Shown piece after piece: positions 25,138-33,581 of a stretch of 64,000 nt of DNA. The notes beneath the pieces were generated by a model. That model was not told the origin of the DNA. It worked only from the letters and a program-made list of their open reading frames with translations, and searched no databases. The stretch comes from a virus: positions 1 to 64,000 of IMG/VR virus record IMGVR_UViG_3300042446_002147; one strand, 5' to 3'. The translations under genes and the position numbers were made by a program. The stretch's first letter is position 1, and each line of letters starts with the position of its first letter.

Positions 25138-26628
25138 AACTTCTTCTTCGCTATTTCCGTTAGCTTTTATCACTTTAACACCTGCTATTGGATCTCCTTT
25201 AGCATCTTTAGGTGAATAACCTTTAGGTCTATCACTAATAACAAAATCTTCAGAAGGATCTACAATAAGACCAGCAGAACTTAAGAAATCTCTATTAAGT
25301 AATAAAGGTGTACTTTTTTCTGTTCTATCTACTAATGAGAATTTAACTTTCTTGTAAACTATACCATTAAAATCAACATCAAGATTAACTACAGATCTGT
25401 GGTGTATTTTTTCACCTACCTCTGCTCTAGATTGACCTATAATTTTATTTACAAATTCTTGATTTCCTAATTTCCAGTGTACGCTTCCGTCTGTTTCTTC
25501 AATAGAGTCAGCGTGTAAAGAACAAGAGTTAGCTCCATTTCCTGTATCAAGTTTACCAACAAAAGTACCAACCCCTGAAATAGTAACCATCTCTCTAAAT
25601 CCTGCAATTTTTTTAGGTTTAACCCAATTCTTTTTATCTAATAAGAAATCCAATACCATATCAGTTACTGGTATATTCGTTGTTTTTTCTATTCCTGTAG
25701 TACCTGGGGAAGCGTTAACTTCAAGTACATAAGGTTTATTTTCTCTGTTTTTTTCTACAATAATATCTACTCCACACCATAGACATCCAGTAGCTTTTGC
25801 TGATTCAATTGCTATTCTTTCAATCTCCGGAGAAAGCTCTACTGTTTCTGTGTCACCACCTAGTGAGAAGTTAGTTCTAAAATCACCTTCAATTTTGATT
25901 CTTTTCATTGCTGCAATGACTTTGTACTCTCTTCCAGACATACCATCAGATTCAGCAATTACATGTATTCTAAGGTCGTATTCAGCATCAATCTTTTCTT
26001 GTAAAACAATCTCAGTATCTGGTGACAAATACCATAATGCTTGAAGGGTAGATACCAATGAAGGTCTTGAATCTATCATAAAAACTCCGATACCTTTAGT
26101 ACCTGATAGGAATTTACAGACAACTGGATAAGTTCCACCAACATCTTCTAAAGCTTTATCTATATCAGCCTCTGATGATATAAGAGCAGTCTTAGGAACA
26201 GGTATTTTTGCTAATTGTAATTTTCTAGTGGTTTGTAATTTATCTTCACACATGATAACAGAATCATAGGAGTTCACACACGGAAATCCTAAATCTTCCA
26301 TTTTCTTAAAAAATCCTTTAGCTGCATTGTTTTTTATAGCAGATCTTCTTGTAAGAACCACCGTTCTATCTAAATAAATTTCTTGTTGTTTTCCTCCTCT
26401 ACTTGATATTAAAAAAGTTCCTTTAGTTGTTTTTTGTATAGATCCTTTTTCTGTGTCTATAATTATACACCTAACCCCTCTTTCTTCACAGATTTTCATT
26501 ATTTTATCTGTGCTTGGTGCATTTTTTAAACTCCTACCTAACTTTGTGGTAAGGATTACTACTGTCAAGGGCCTTTCTTTTCCTTTTACGCCTTTAAAAA
26601 CAAACTTTTCTAATAGAGGGATATCCAT
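25132..26628 (-). CDS. RimK-like ATP-grasp ligase fused to RimB-like retropepsin domain
   Basis: Residues about 100-335 form an ATP-grasp ligase (VPKTALISS, VVCKFLSGTKGIGVFMID, KPYVLEVNASPGTTGIEKTT), the type that adds glutamate to protein C-termini (RimK on ribosomal protein S6). Residues about 350-480 resemble the RimB/ATP-dependent zinc protease retropepsin family, with the aspartyl motif GKLDTGNGANSCSLHAD. In bacteria rimB and rimK are separate neighbours; here they are one chain of 498 residues. A GATATATA motif sits 5 bp upstream. The gene just upstream encodes a Glu-rich acidic protein, a possible partner or substrate. The substrate is not evident from sequence. Confidence 0.8.
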   Translation of the reverse strand: MDIPLLEKFVFKGVKGKERPLTVVILTTKLGRSLKNAPSTDKIMKICEERGVRCIIIDTEKGSIQKTTKGTFLISSRGGKQQEIYLDRTVVLTRRSAIKNNAAKGFFKKMEDLGFPCVNSYDSVIMCEDKLQTTRKLQLAKIPVPKTALISSEADIDKALEDVGGTYPVVCKFLSGTKGIGVFMIDSRPSLVSTLQALWYLSPDTEIVLQEKIDAEYDLRIHVIAESDGMSGREYKVIAAMKRIKIEGDFRTNFSLGGDTETVELSPEIERIAIESAKATGCLWCGVDIIVEKNRENKPYVLEVNASPGTTGIEKTTNIPVTDMVLDFLLDKKNWVKPKKIAGFREMVTISGVGTFVGKLDTGNGANSCSLHADSIEETDGSVHWKLGNQEFVNKIIGQSRAEVGEKIHHRSVVNLDVDFNGIVYKKVKFSLVDRTEKSTPLLLNRDFLSSAGLIVDPSEDFVISDRPKGYSPKDAKGDPIAGVKVIKANGNSEEEVL

Positions 26629-26633
26629 ACCAA

Positions 26634-26641
26634 TATATATC
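26634..26641 (-). promoter_or_regulatory. GATATATA late-promoter-like motif (minus)
   Basis: On the minus strand GATATATA lies 5 bp before the ATG of the RimK-RimB gene and just downstream of the terminator of the acidic-protein gene. Confidence 0.5.
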
Positions 26642-26654
26642 TGTGGAAAAAGAA

Positions 26655-26680
26655 AAAGCCCAGATTATAATCTAGGCTTT
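26655..26680 (-). terminator. intrinsic terminator after the acidic-protein gene
   Basis: AAAGCC and GGCTTT flank the palindrome AGATTATAATCT with one mismatch pair, giving a long hairpin. On the minus strand it is followed by TTTTTCTTTTT. It lies 24 bp after the acidic gene's stop and before the promoter motif of RimK-RimB. Confidence 0.7.
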
Positions 26681-26703
26681 GTATCTTTTATTATTTAATG
26701 TGA

Positions 26704-27360
26704 TTAATTAAAGAAATTATCGAATCTTATAACCTTCTCCGAAGTATCATCCTCTTCCTCTTCTAAATCCGATTCGTCCTCTTCTTCAGTGTCATCTTCG
26801 TCATCTTCTTCAGTGTCATCTTCGTCATCTTCTTCTTCGTCTTCTGCTTCGATATCGTCCTCGTCAGATTCTTCTTCGTCTTCTACTTCAATTTCGTCCT
26901 CGTCAGATTCTTCTTCGTCTTCGTCGGATTCTTCCTCGTCTTCGTCAGATTCTTCTTCGTCCTCTTCATATTCTTCTTCGTCCTCTTCAGATTCTTCTTC
27001 GTCAGATTCTTCTTCGTCAGATTCTTCTTCGTCTTCGTCAGATTCTTCTTCGTCTTCGTCAGATTCTTCTTCGTCAGATTCTTCTTCTTCGTCCGATTCT
27101 TCTTCTTCGTCAGATTCTTCTTCGTCAGATTCTTCTTCGTCCTCGTCAGATTCTTCTTCTTCGTCAGATTCTTCTTCGTCAGATTCTTCAGTATCTAGAT
27201 CGTCTAGGTCCTCGTCTTCTTCGTCAGATTCTTCTTCGTCCTCATCAGTTTCTTCTTCCTCCTCTTCTTCTATTTCAGAATCTTGCCAAAAATCATTTTT
27301 TGGCATTTCAGAAGGTTTTCTTGAGTTAAACTCTTCGAATGATAATATTTTTTTATCCAT
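26704..27360 (-). CDS. highly acidic Glu/Asp/Ser repeat protein
   Basis: This 218-residue protein begins MDKKILSFEEFNSRKPSEM. About 160 residues made almost only of Glu, Asp and Ser in units such as ESDEEESDEDEE follow, ending in VIRFDNFFN. The encoding DNA is a GAA/GAC/TCG-type repeat. It is extremely negative and presumably disordered. T4-like heads contain acidic core proteins (gp67, gp68), and the gene lies among head-type genes, so a core or DNA-mimic role is possible. It is directly upstream of the glutamate-ligase-like gene on the same strand. Confidence 0.7.
   Translation of the reverse strand: MDKKILSFEEFNSRKPSEMPKNDFWQDSEIEEEEEEETDEDEEESDEEDEDLDDLDTEESDEEESDEEEESDEDEEESDEEESDEEEESDEEEESDEEESDEDEEESDEDEEESDEEESDEEESEEDEEEYEEDEEESDEDEEESDEDEEESDEDEIEVEDEEESDEDDIEAEDEEEDDEDDTEEDDEDDTEEEDESDLEEEEDDTSEKVIRFDNFFN
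26750..27260 (-). repeat. acidic-codon repeat tract
   Basis: This is a low-complexity tract of GAA, GAC, GAG, GAT and TC(T/G) codons on the minus strand, with recurring blocks of 12-18 bp. Length changes by slippage are likely between relatives. Confidence 0.85.
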
Positions 27361-27372
27361 TTTTTTTGTTTT

Positions 27373-27624
27373 TTATTCAGTTACACCTATAGAAGCTCCG
27401 CTTCCTGATTCTGTTGCTCCGTAACCAGGATAATCTATTTTAGAAAATCCATTAAAGATTGCGTCTTTATAGCCAACATAATCATAAGCAGATTCTGGTT
27501 TTATTTTATGTAATCCAGTTCTGTCTTCTTTACTAAGATTCTCTGGGTTCCAAGGATCATTAGCCACTTTCATAAAGTCTTTATAGCTAAGTACTTCTCT
27601 TTTTTTTACGTTCTTCTGATTCAT
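27373..27624 (-). CDS. hypothetical small protein
   Basis: This 83-residue protein starts MNQKNVKKREVLSYKDFMKV. The basic, aromatic opening resembles those of neighbouring head-type genes, though no clear [LIV]xE site is present. It has no recognised domain. It starts 1 bp after the upstream gene's stop and ends 12 bp before the acidic-protein gene, so the three are probably one transcript. Confidence 0.55.
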   Translation of the reverse strand: MNQKNVKKREVLSYKDFMKVANDPWNPENLSKEDRTGLHKIKPESAYDYVGYKDAIFNGFSKIDYPGYGATESGSGASIGVTE

Positions 27625-27625
27625 A

Positions 27626-28348
27626 TTAATTAGCGAAATTTAAAATACTTGTTAGTCCACTTTTAGCAGCTTTAGTGAATATATTAGGATCTTTATTTTC
27701 TGCTCCTTGTATTTCTGATGCTATCTTTTGTTTATCTACATCCGTAACATTTTTACCACTTATAACATCTCCAAGATTGAATCCACAAATTTTATCTCCA
27801 ATCATAGTTTCAATATTGTTCATGAATGCTGTGTTGTTAGCTGCATTAGTTAAAGCCTCTCTTAGTCCTGCTGCTATAGTTGCTCCCATTCCACTTTGCA
27901 TATCCATTTTTAAACCTAATCTAGGTAATAAATATTCTATTCCTCTTTCTTGTAATGTTTCAGAAAGACCCTCTACAACTGCTTTTGACCAGAACTTACA
28001 AGATCCTTTACCAAAATAACTACCAAGATCTGTGAAATGCACCTGCTCAATAATGTTTCGTATTACTTGATAAAAGAATGTTGGTTGTCCCATTTCATCG
28101 AATGCTTCAATACCAAGTTTTTCTGTTGCCCAGTCAATAACATAATCTTTAAAAGTATCTGTAAAACCACCTCCTAATGATCCTAAAAATGAAGCAAAAA
28201 TATTTTCATTTATTTGTTCTTCATTTAATCCCTCGGACTTAAGTTTAAGGTATTCATTTTCTAAAAGTGACATTTCATTACTGTATGATACATTTAATGA
28301 AGCATTTTTAGATTCTGCCAGAAATTGTGAATATTTACGAATAGTCAT
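27626..28348 (-). CDS. hypothetical head-type protein with T4-like capsid-targeting N-terminus
   Basis: This 240-residue protein opens MTIRKYSQFLAE/S, which closely resembles the targeting sequence of T4 internal proteins (MKTYQEFIAE/A). A second possible cleavage site is EEQINE/N at Glu48, followed by FASFLGSLGGGF, similar to the hydrophobic glycine-rich segments after LNE in the genes at 18503 and 19467. The rest is mixed helix with no known domain. It is the first gene of a minus-strand unit. Confidence 0.6.
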   Translation of the reverse strand: MTIRKYSQFLAESKNASLNVSYSNEMSLLENEYLKLKSEGLNEEQINENIFASFLGSLGGGFTDTFKDYVIDWATEKLGIEAFDEMGQPTFFYQVIRNIIEQVHFTDLGSYFGKGSCKFWSKAVVEGLSETLQERGIEYLLPRLGLKMDMQSGMGATIAAGLREALTNAANNTAFMNNIETMIGDKICGFNLGDVISGKNVTDVDKQKIASEIQGAENKDPNIFTKAAKSGLTSILNFAN

Positions 28349-28366
28349 TTTAATCTACTTTTAATG

Positions 28367-28374
28367 TATATATC
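28367..28374 (-). promoter_or_regulatory. GATATATA late-promoter-like motif (minus)
   Basis: On the minus strand GATATATA lies 18 bp before the ATG at 28348. A second copy on the plus strand (28394-28401) faces the other way, so this 60-bp gap looks like a divergent promoter pair. Confidence 0.5.
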
Positions 28375-28393
28375 ATTTTACCTGTGGGAATCT

Positions 28394-28401
28394 GATATAT
28401 A
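28394..28401 (+). promoter_or_regulatory. GATATATA late-promoter-like motif
   Basis: GATATATA followed by T lies 7 bp before the ATG at 28409, the nearest spacing among the plus-strand copies. Confidence 0.5.
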
Positions 28402-28408
28402 TGTAGTA

Positions 28409-28819
28409 ATGGCAAGAATTTTAAAGATAGACAATTTTACAGATGCTTTTCCCAGCTTTTATGGATTAGAAGGAGATGGTGCTTGTTATAGTGTTACTAA
28501 TCCATTTTCAGTGGATATTTTAATATCCTATGATGTTAAAGGTAAAATAGGTGATATAGATTACTTGGAGCCAACTTGGACACAATACCAATGTCAAGAA
28601 GGAGATCTTATAACATGTAACAAAAACGGATGTTATATAGAACCAAAGGCTTCTGAATATTTTGTTGAATGTATGCCTAACGATAAAACCAAACCAGGAG
28701 AGCCAAGCTTTGATAAATTCCCAGTGGAATCTTTAAAAAAAATAGGCATCGATTTAATAAATTCACAATCTATGGGATTTGAAGAAAGAAAGAAAATAAC
28801 ACTTACATCGGGATTATGA
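28409..28819 (+). CDS. hypothetical protein
   Basis: This 136-residue protein begins MARILKIDNFTDAFPSFYGL. It is mixed alpha/beta with several Cys (CYS, QCQEGDLITCNKNGC), which could bind metal but do not form a known pattern. The ATG at 28409 is chosen because it follows the GATATATA motif by 7 bp; a longer frame from 28364 would run through the motif. It overlaps the next gene by 4 bp (ATGA). Confidence 0.55.
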   Translation: MARILKIDNFTDAFPSFYGLEGDGACYSVTNPFSVDILISYDVKGKIGDIDYLEPTWTQYQCQEGDLITCNKNGCYIEPKASEYFVECMPNDKTKPGEPSFDKFPVESLKKIGIDLINSQSMGFEERKKITLTSGL

Positions 28820-29379
28820 AAAGGATCTTTACATTTAACCAATTTAATCTAGACGAAAGTTCTGCTGCAGGAAATATGGGACAGACATATTCAATACCGT
28901 TTGCTTATACATCTAACGATCCAAAAGATGGTTATAGTAGTAAAAGTTTTTGCGACGATTTAGAAGCTGTTTTTATAGAAAAACCAAATCTAAGAAAAGA
29001 AATTATTGAATTTTTATCATCCAACTTAGGGATATCAAAAATTGAAGAATTAGCAATAATGCCATTTATAAAAGTAGCTAAAGTCATACCTGAGATAGAA
29101 AGAATAATAGAAGCAGGTGAATATGAGCCAGAGACCACAATGCCTGGAGGCGGATTACTATTTATAAGAAATAAGATTTTTGCTAATGGCGGGGGAGCAG
29201 ATTTCTATATAAATAGAAAAGGCACTAAGGTGGAAGTTGTTACAGAGGACGAAATGGGTAACGAGAAGGTTCGAATATTTGATATAGAAAAATTCCCTTT
29301 CGATCGTTTTGAATTTACAGAAGAGGATAAAGAAGAACTTAATGCTTTAAAAAAAGCTAAAGGAGGATTCAGCTTTTAA
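28816..29379 (+). CDS. hypothetical head-region protein
   Basis: This 187-residue protein starts MKRIFTFNQFNLDE/SSAAG, with an LxE site at Glu14 followed by Ser, fitting the targeting pattern of the head genes. The body includes a helical part and a small beta-rich C-terminal half (ADFYINRKGTKVEVV). It is coupled to the previous gene through ATGA and overlaps the converging gene at 29369 by 11 bp. No family is recognised. Confidence 0.55.
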   Translation: MKRIFTFNQFNLDESSAAGNMGQTYSIPFAYTSNDPKDGYSSKSFCDDLEAVFIEKPNLRKEIIEFLSSNLGISKIEELAIMPFIKVAKVIPEIERIIEAGEYEPETTMPGGGLLFIRNKIFANGGGADFYINRKGTKVEVVTEDEMGNEKVRIFDIEKFPFDRFEFTEEDKEELNALKKAKGGFSF

Positions 29380-30082
29380 ACTTATTCATAATAAGATCTA
29401 TAGATTTTTCTTTCCCTAGCTCTGTTCCTATCTCTAAATCAATATCCTTAGATACATCAGCGACTAACACACAATCATATTGAGTGGAAAAGTCTTTTAT
29501 GTTTTCTTTTAGAAATTTTTTTATCTTAGCAATATCTTTTGTTGTGTTACATTGAGGATCTAATAATTCGGTCATTAATAAAGCTATATTCTCCTTACCC
29601 GCAACTTTAACTATGGAAAAGAACCAACTAAATATTCTCATGTGTTCTTCACCTTTTTTTCTTATAACTAAAAATCCCTGATCCCAAAGATTATATTTAG
29701 CACAATAGCTTTCGACATCAACTAATGAATTATATCTTTCATAAAATTCTCTGTTATCATTAAGAAACTCATTGATTACTTTTATTGAATTTTTTACAAT
29801 ATTCTCAATTTCTTCTATATCATCAAGATTTTTATCAAGCATATCATACATATGACTCCTTTCCTCATCTGTCATTTTAGACAAGGTCTTTTGTGTTAGC
29901 TCTGTTTTTTTATCAAAGCTCTCCAAATCTTTTTTTATTGCAATTAGATTCTTGAAATACTTCTCAAATCCTTGTGTTTTAAAGCTCTCTTTGACCCTCA
30001 TTAAATAAGCCATAAGAATATAATATCTATATTCTGTATCTATTGGGGATTCTATAAACCAATAAGGCTTTAATTCTTTCAT
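29369..30082 (-). CDS. hypothetical helical protein
   Basis: This 237-residue protein is charged and mainly helical, with a coiled-coil-like middle (residues 55-110), and ends with VLVADVSKDIDLE. It has no motif I can assign. On the minus strand the leader contains AATATATAATATAATG, a variant of the GATATATA signal. It marks the left edge of the glycan island and is transcribed away from it. Confidence 0.5.
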   Translation of the reverse strand: MKELKPYWFIESPIDTEYRYYILMAYLMRVKESFKTQGFEKYFKNLIAIKKDLESFDKKTELTQKTLSKMTDEERSHMYDMLDKNLDDIEEIENIVKNSIKVINEFLNDNREFYERYNSLVDVESYCAKYNLWDQGFLVIRKKGEEHMRIFSWFFSIVKVAGKENIALLMTELLDPQCNTTKDIAKIKKFLKENIKDFSTQYDCVLVADVSKDIDLEIGTELGKEKSIDLIMNKFKS

Positions 30083-30237
30083 GTAATCTTGTTAATACAT
30101 TATATTATATATTAAATCAGGGAAAATTATTCATGAATTGAAAATATATCTGAAATATTGAAACTATTCTGTGGAACCCGTCTAAAATTTTTATCTTTAA
30201 AATCCCAGGCTATGAATACTTTATATATGATAATCTT

Positions 30238-30858
30238 ATGAGTCCCCAATTTTTAGTAATAGCTTATTATACTGAGAGCACACAATATGAAGTCCTAGCT
30301 GGTAATCTTGAGAAGACTTTACAAAACTTTAGTATTCCTTTTTATATAGAAGATATAGAGGATTTAGGTTCTTGGGAAAAGAATACACATTACAAAGCAC
30401 ATTTTATTAAGAAATGTTTAAATGACAGAAATCAGGATCTTTTATATGTAGATGTTGATGCACTCTTTAAACAATACCCAAGTCTTATACCAGATCTCAC
30501 ATGTGATATAGCATATAGAACGCAAGACTTCAGATGGAGAGCAGACGAAGCCCTATCAGGAACTATCTTTCTAAAGAATAATGACAAGGTTAAGAGATTT
30601 GTTGATCGATGGATCCAACTAAATGAAGCCACACCCGCAGAAAGAATGAAACCTGAAACATGGGAGCAAAAAAATATGCAAAGAGCTCATCGAGAAATGA
30701 CCGAGATCGATTATTTCAATCTACCACCAGAATACACATTCATATTTGATCACATGAAAACAATGTATCCAGGAACATCTCCAGTAATAGAGCATTATCA
30801 AGAGTCAAGAAATGTTCATAGAAATACGAATCAAAATCGTAATTTCAGGATAAGATAA
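30238..30858 (+). CDS. putative GT-A glycosyltransferase
   Basis: This 206-residue protein has LLYVDVDALFKQYPSL, a DxD-type metal/nucleotide-sugar site in the usual place for GT-A folds, and near the C-terminus LPPEYTFIFDH. It is the first gene of the long plus-strand glycan operon, preceded by TTATATATG 9 bp before the ATG. It is shorter than typical GT-A enzymes. Donor and acceptor are unknown. Confidence 0.6.
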   Translation: MSPQFLVIAYYTESTQYEVLAGNLEKTLQNFSIPFYIEDIEDLGSWEKNTHYKAHFIKKCLNDRNQDLLYVDVDALFKQYPSLIPDLTCDIAYRTQDFRWRADEALSGTIFLKNNDKVKRFVDRWIQLNEATPAERMKPETWEQKNMQRAHREMTEIDYFNLPPEYTFIFDHMKTMYPGTSPVIEHYQESRNVHRNTNQNRNFRIR

Positions 30859-30860
30859 GC

Positions 30861-31595
30861 ATGGAATTAAAATATGCTGTAGTCAGCTCCGATTCAAATC
30901 CTGAATATCTTGATTTTTGGCCTTACGTAGCTAAAGCATGGAAAAGAATAGGTATAGAACCAGTACTACTTTATATTGATAAACAAACTCCACCAGAGAG
31001 CGTACATGAACATGGAAAGGTAATATATCTTGAATCAATATCTGAATGGAGTATAGCTCAACAAGCACAATGTATAAGATTTTGGGCAGCTAAGATATTA
31101 GATGCTCCTTTTATAATATCAGATATTGATATGCTTCCTATTTCTGAAGAATATTATAAAAATGGTGTGGCTTCCATTGGAGATAAAGGTATAGTTTCTT
31201 ACAGCTCTGATATTATTAAATATAGATGGTATGTAACTAATCCACAATACCCTATGTGTTATCTTGCAGGAGACACACAAAGCTTTATTGATCTATTAGA
31301 AATGAATGATAATTCTCATCAGAATTTTTTAAGAAGATTAATGAAAATGAATATAAGATTTGGTACAGATCAGAAGTTCTTTTATAATCAATCTGTTAAA
31401 AATAAACACATATCTATTAAGCATTTAGAAAGAGGATGGATAGAAGAGAAATATGCTAGAGGAAGATTGGATAAAGTGATCTGGCCAAAAACAGACTATA
31501 ATGCAGATGAATATATAGATTGTCATTTACCAAGACCGTTATCCTCAAATATTGGGATTTGTAAAGAATTATTTAATAAAATTAGAATAGATTAA
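30861..31595 (+). CDS. putative GT-A glycosyltransferase
   Basis: This 244-residue protein has APFIISDIDMLPISEEYY, with the DxD of GT-A enzymes. WSIAQQAQCIRFWAA and later MCYLAGDTQSF are typical of a small phage/bacterial glycosyltransferase group near GT8 in layout. It starts 2 bp after the preceding gene and its stop is followed directly by the next ATG. Specificity is not evident. Confidence 0.6.
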   Translation: MELKYAVVSSDSNPEYLDFWPYVAKAWKRIGIEPVLLYIDKQTPPESVHEHGKVIYLESISEWSIAQQAQCIRFWAAKILDAPFIISDIDMLPISEEYYKNGVASIGDKGIVSYSSDIIKYRWYVTNPQYPMCYLAGDTQSFIDLLEMNDNSHQNFLRRLMKMNIRFGTDQKFFYNQSVKNKHISIKHLERGWIEEKYARGRLDKVIWPKTDYNADEYIDCHLPRPLSSNIGICKELFNKIRID

Positions 31596-32405
31596 ATGAA
31601 ATTATCAATAATACTTCCCACAGGTGGAAATGACCATCTAAGAAATAGAAATTTTAACGAGTGTCTTACTTGTATTAAAAATCAGACTTTTGTTGATTAT
31701 GAAGTTATTGTGGTGGAGCAATCATTAGATAATAATTTTTACAAACAAAGTAATCCAATTATTTCTTATAAACACATAGGAATTAAAGATCCACATGATA
31801 GAGGATTTAATCTTAGCTGGTGTAGAAATGTAGGAGCAAGAGAAGCACAAGGTGATATTATAGTCCTGATGGATTCTGATTTTGTTTTTGAAAATAATTA
31901 TTTCACTATCATTAGTGAATTTAATGGAGAATTTGCTGCTGGAGCGGAAACATATTATTGGTGTAATACTGAAGATCCCACTACCGATTGGATAAGAACA
32001 AAAGACTTTAATGTTTTTAAAAAAAGAGGTGGTGGCCCTAGAGACCCTGTATTTCAATTTAGATCTATGTCTAGAGGATGTGGGTACGGAGCTATACTAG
32101 TTTATAATAAAGAATGGTTCTGGAATACTATGGGAGGATACAACGAAAACTTCTTTAGATATGGCTGGGAAGATAAAGCAACAACGGAAATGATTAAATC
32201 ATTGCTTGATAGGGATGATGAGAGTATGTTAAGAATTCCTTCAGAAGCAGCACATCTTAATCATAGATCTAAAGATGTTAGGAATATGAATATAAATGAA
32301 GCACTTTTTAATAAATTTACTAGAATGGATCAATTAGAGCTTTCAAAAACAATAAAAGAATCATTTGTTGGCAAAAGATCAGAGCCTACTTTATTAAATA
32401 TTTAA
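31596..32405 (+). CDS. GT2/GT7-like glycosyltransferase
   Basis: This 269-residue protein opens SIILPTGGNDHLRNRNFNEC, has LSWCRNVGAREAQGDIIVLM then DSDFVF (the DxD motif), and MGGYNENFFRYGWEDKATTE, which matches the (G)WGxED region of galactosyltransferases of GT7 and chondroitin-synthase type. It would add hexose or N-acetylhexosamine to a growing glycan. It is packed without gaps in the operon. Confidence 0.75.
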   Translation: MKLSIILPTGGNDHLRNRNFNECLTCIKNQTFVDYEVIVVEQSLDNNFYKQSNPIISYKHIGIKDPHDRGFNLSWCRNVGAREAQGDIIVLMDSDFVFENNYFTIISEFNGEFAAGAETYYWCNTEDPTTDWIRTKDFNVFKKRGGGPRDPVFQFRSMSRGCGYGAILVYNKEWFWNTMGGYNENFFRYGWEDKATTEMIKSLLDRDDESMLRIPSEAAHLNHRSKDVRNMNINEALFNKFTRMDQLELSKTIKESFVGKRSEPTLLNI

Positions 32406-32408
32406 TTC

Positions 32409-33581
32409 ATGAAAAAACCAGAAAGAGATATATCTGAGGAAAGAAGAGGAAGAAGAATATTAAACAGATTCATTCACGGAAATAAAAATACTGATATTAA
32501 TAAAGAAATAAAAGAAATTATAAAAGCGGAAGTTATAACAAATAAACACCCTATAATAGAATTATACGAAAAAAATAATCTAGATTATATAATGGAAAAA
32601 AATAATACTGATATAGCTAAATATTGGGAACATCTTAATATAATAAACGGAAATAATATTGACAATTCTCTTCCATTTTTTATAAATATCTCCGCAATTA
32701 ATTATAATGATTTAAGCAATTTAGCAGAAGAAAAAAATAAAGAGCTTTTTAAATGCTTTGATGGATTAACTGTAGATAAGTGCATTGATGAGTATGATTT
32801 GGTTACTATAATTCCTTTCAGAGGGAGATACATGCATTTAGAAAAAACATTAGAAACATTATTAGCTTCTTCTAATAATTCTTCAAATAAAATAGGTTTT
32901 ATTATTATAGAAAACTCTAATGAATCTATATTTAATTGTGATAAATTTAATAATCCAGATATACATTACAGATGGATTAATTCATCGGGTAATATATTTA
33001 ATAAATGCTTTTGCCATAATATAGGATCATTAATAAGTAACACCAAATATTTACATTTTCATGACTGCGATTTATTAGTACCTAGTAATTTCTACGATGA
33101 GGTTTTTAATAAAATAGAATTGAATGATGTAGTACAGTGTTTTTATAATAGAAGAGTTAATTATCTGAATGAAATTCCCTCGATTGATTATTTTAACGGG
33201 GAAGATATAGAATCTATAATTGTTAATAAACAATCATATAAAGAAGGTGGATACGGAGCACCAGGAGGATCTATTGCAATATCAAAGGATCTTTTTGAAA
33301 AATGTGGGGGATTTGATCCTCATTTTTTCTGGGGATATTCTATAGAGGATGCTTTTTTCTGGAATAAAGTTGAAAGATTTAAAACCATAATAACATTAGA
33401 TGATCCTAAGATAGAATTATATCACTTATGGCATCATCCTGCATGGGGAAAAAATCCTATGCAAGGTGTAGAGAAAAGAATACACGATTCATTTATAAGC
33501 AATAATCATAATTGGTTAGATTATGTAAATAAATCTAAAGAACTTTATAATAGAATTAAAAATACTTTTATAAATGAATAA
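32409..33581 (+). CDS. GT7/GT2-like galactosyltransferase
   Basis: After a charged 120-residue N-terminal extension, the catalytic part shows VTIIPFRGRYMHLEKTLETL, LHFHDCDLLVP (DxD-like) and the strong motif GGFDPHFFWGYSIEDAFFW, typical of galactosyltransferase family 7 and bacterial chondroitin-type polymerases. It is a likely soluble or membrane-peripheral hexosyltransferase. The extension is Asn/Lys-rich and has no known domain. It overlaps the next gene by 8 bp. Confidence 0.72.
   Translation: MKKPERDISEERRGRRILNRFIHGNKNTDINKEIKEIIKAEVITNKHPIIELYEKNNLDYIMEKNNTDIAKYWEHLNIINGNNIDNSLPFFINISAINYNDLSNLAEEKNKELFKCFDGLTVDKCIDEYDLVTIIPFRGRYMHLEKTLETLLASSNNSSNKIGFIIIENSNESIFNCDKFNNPDIHYRWINSSGNIFNKCFCHNIGSLISNTKYLHFHDCDLLVPSNFYDEVFNKIELNDVVQCFYNRRVNYLNEIPSIDYFNGEDIESIIVNKQSYKEGGYGAPGGSIAISKDLFEKCGGFDPHFFWGYSIEDAFFWNKVERFKTIITLDDPKIELYHLWHHPAWGKNPMQGVEKRIHDSFISNNHNWLDYVNKSKELYNRIKNTFINE

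Noticed and set aside
26789-27424. Ser-rich open frame on the plus strand
   Set aside because: It is the complement of the acidic repeat. The minus frame has start context, a unique start and end, and a following terminator.
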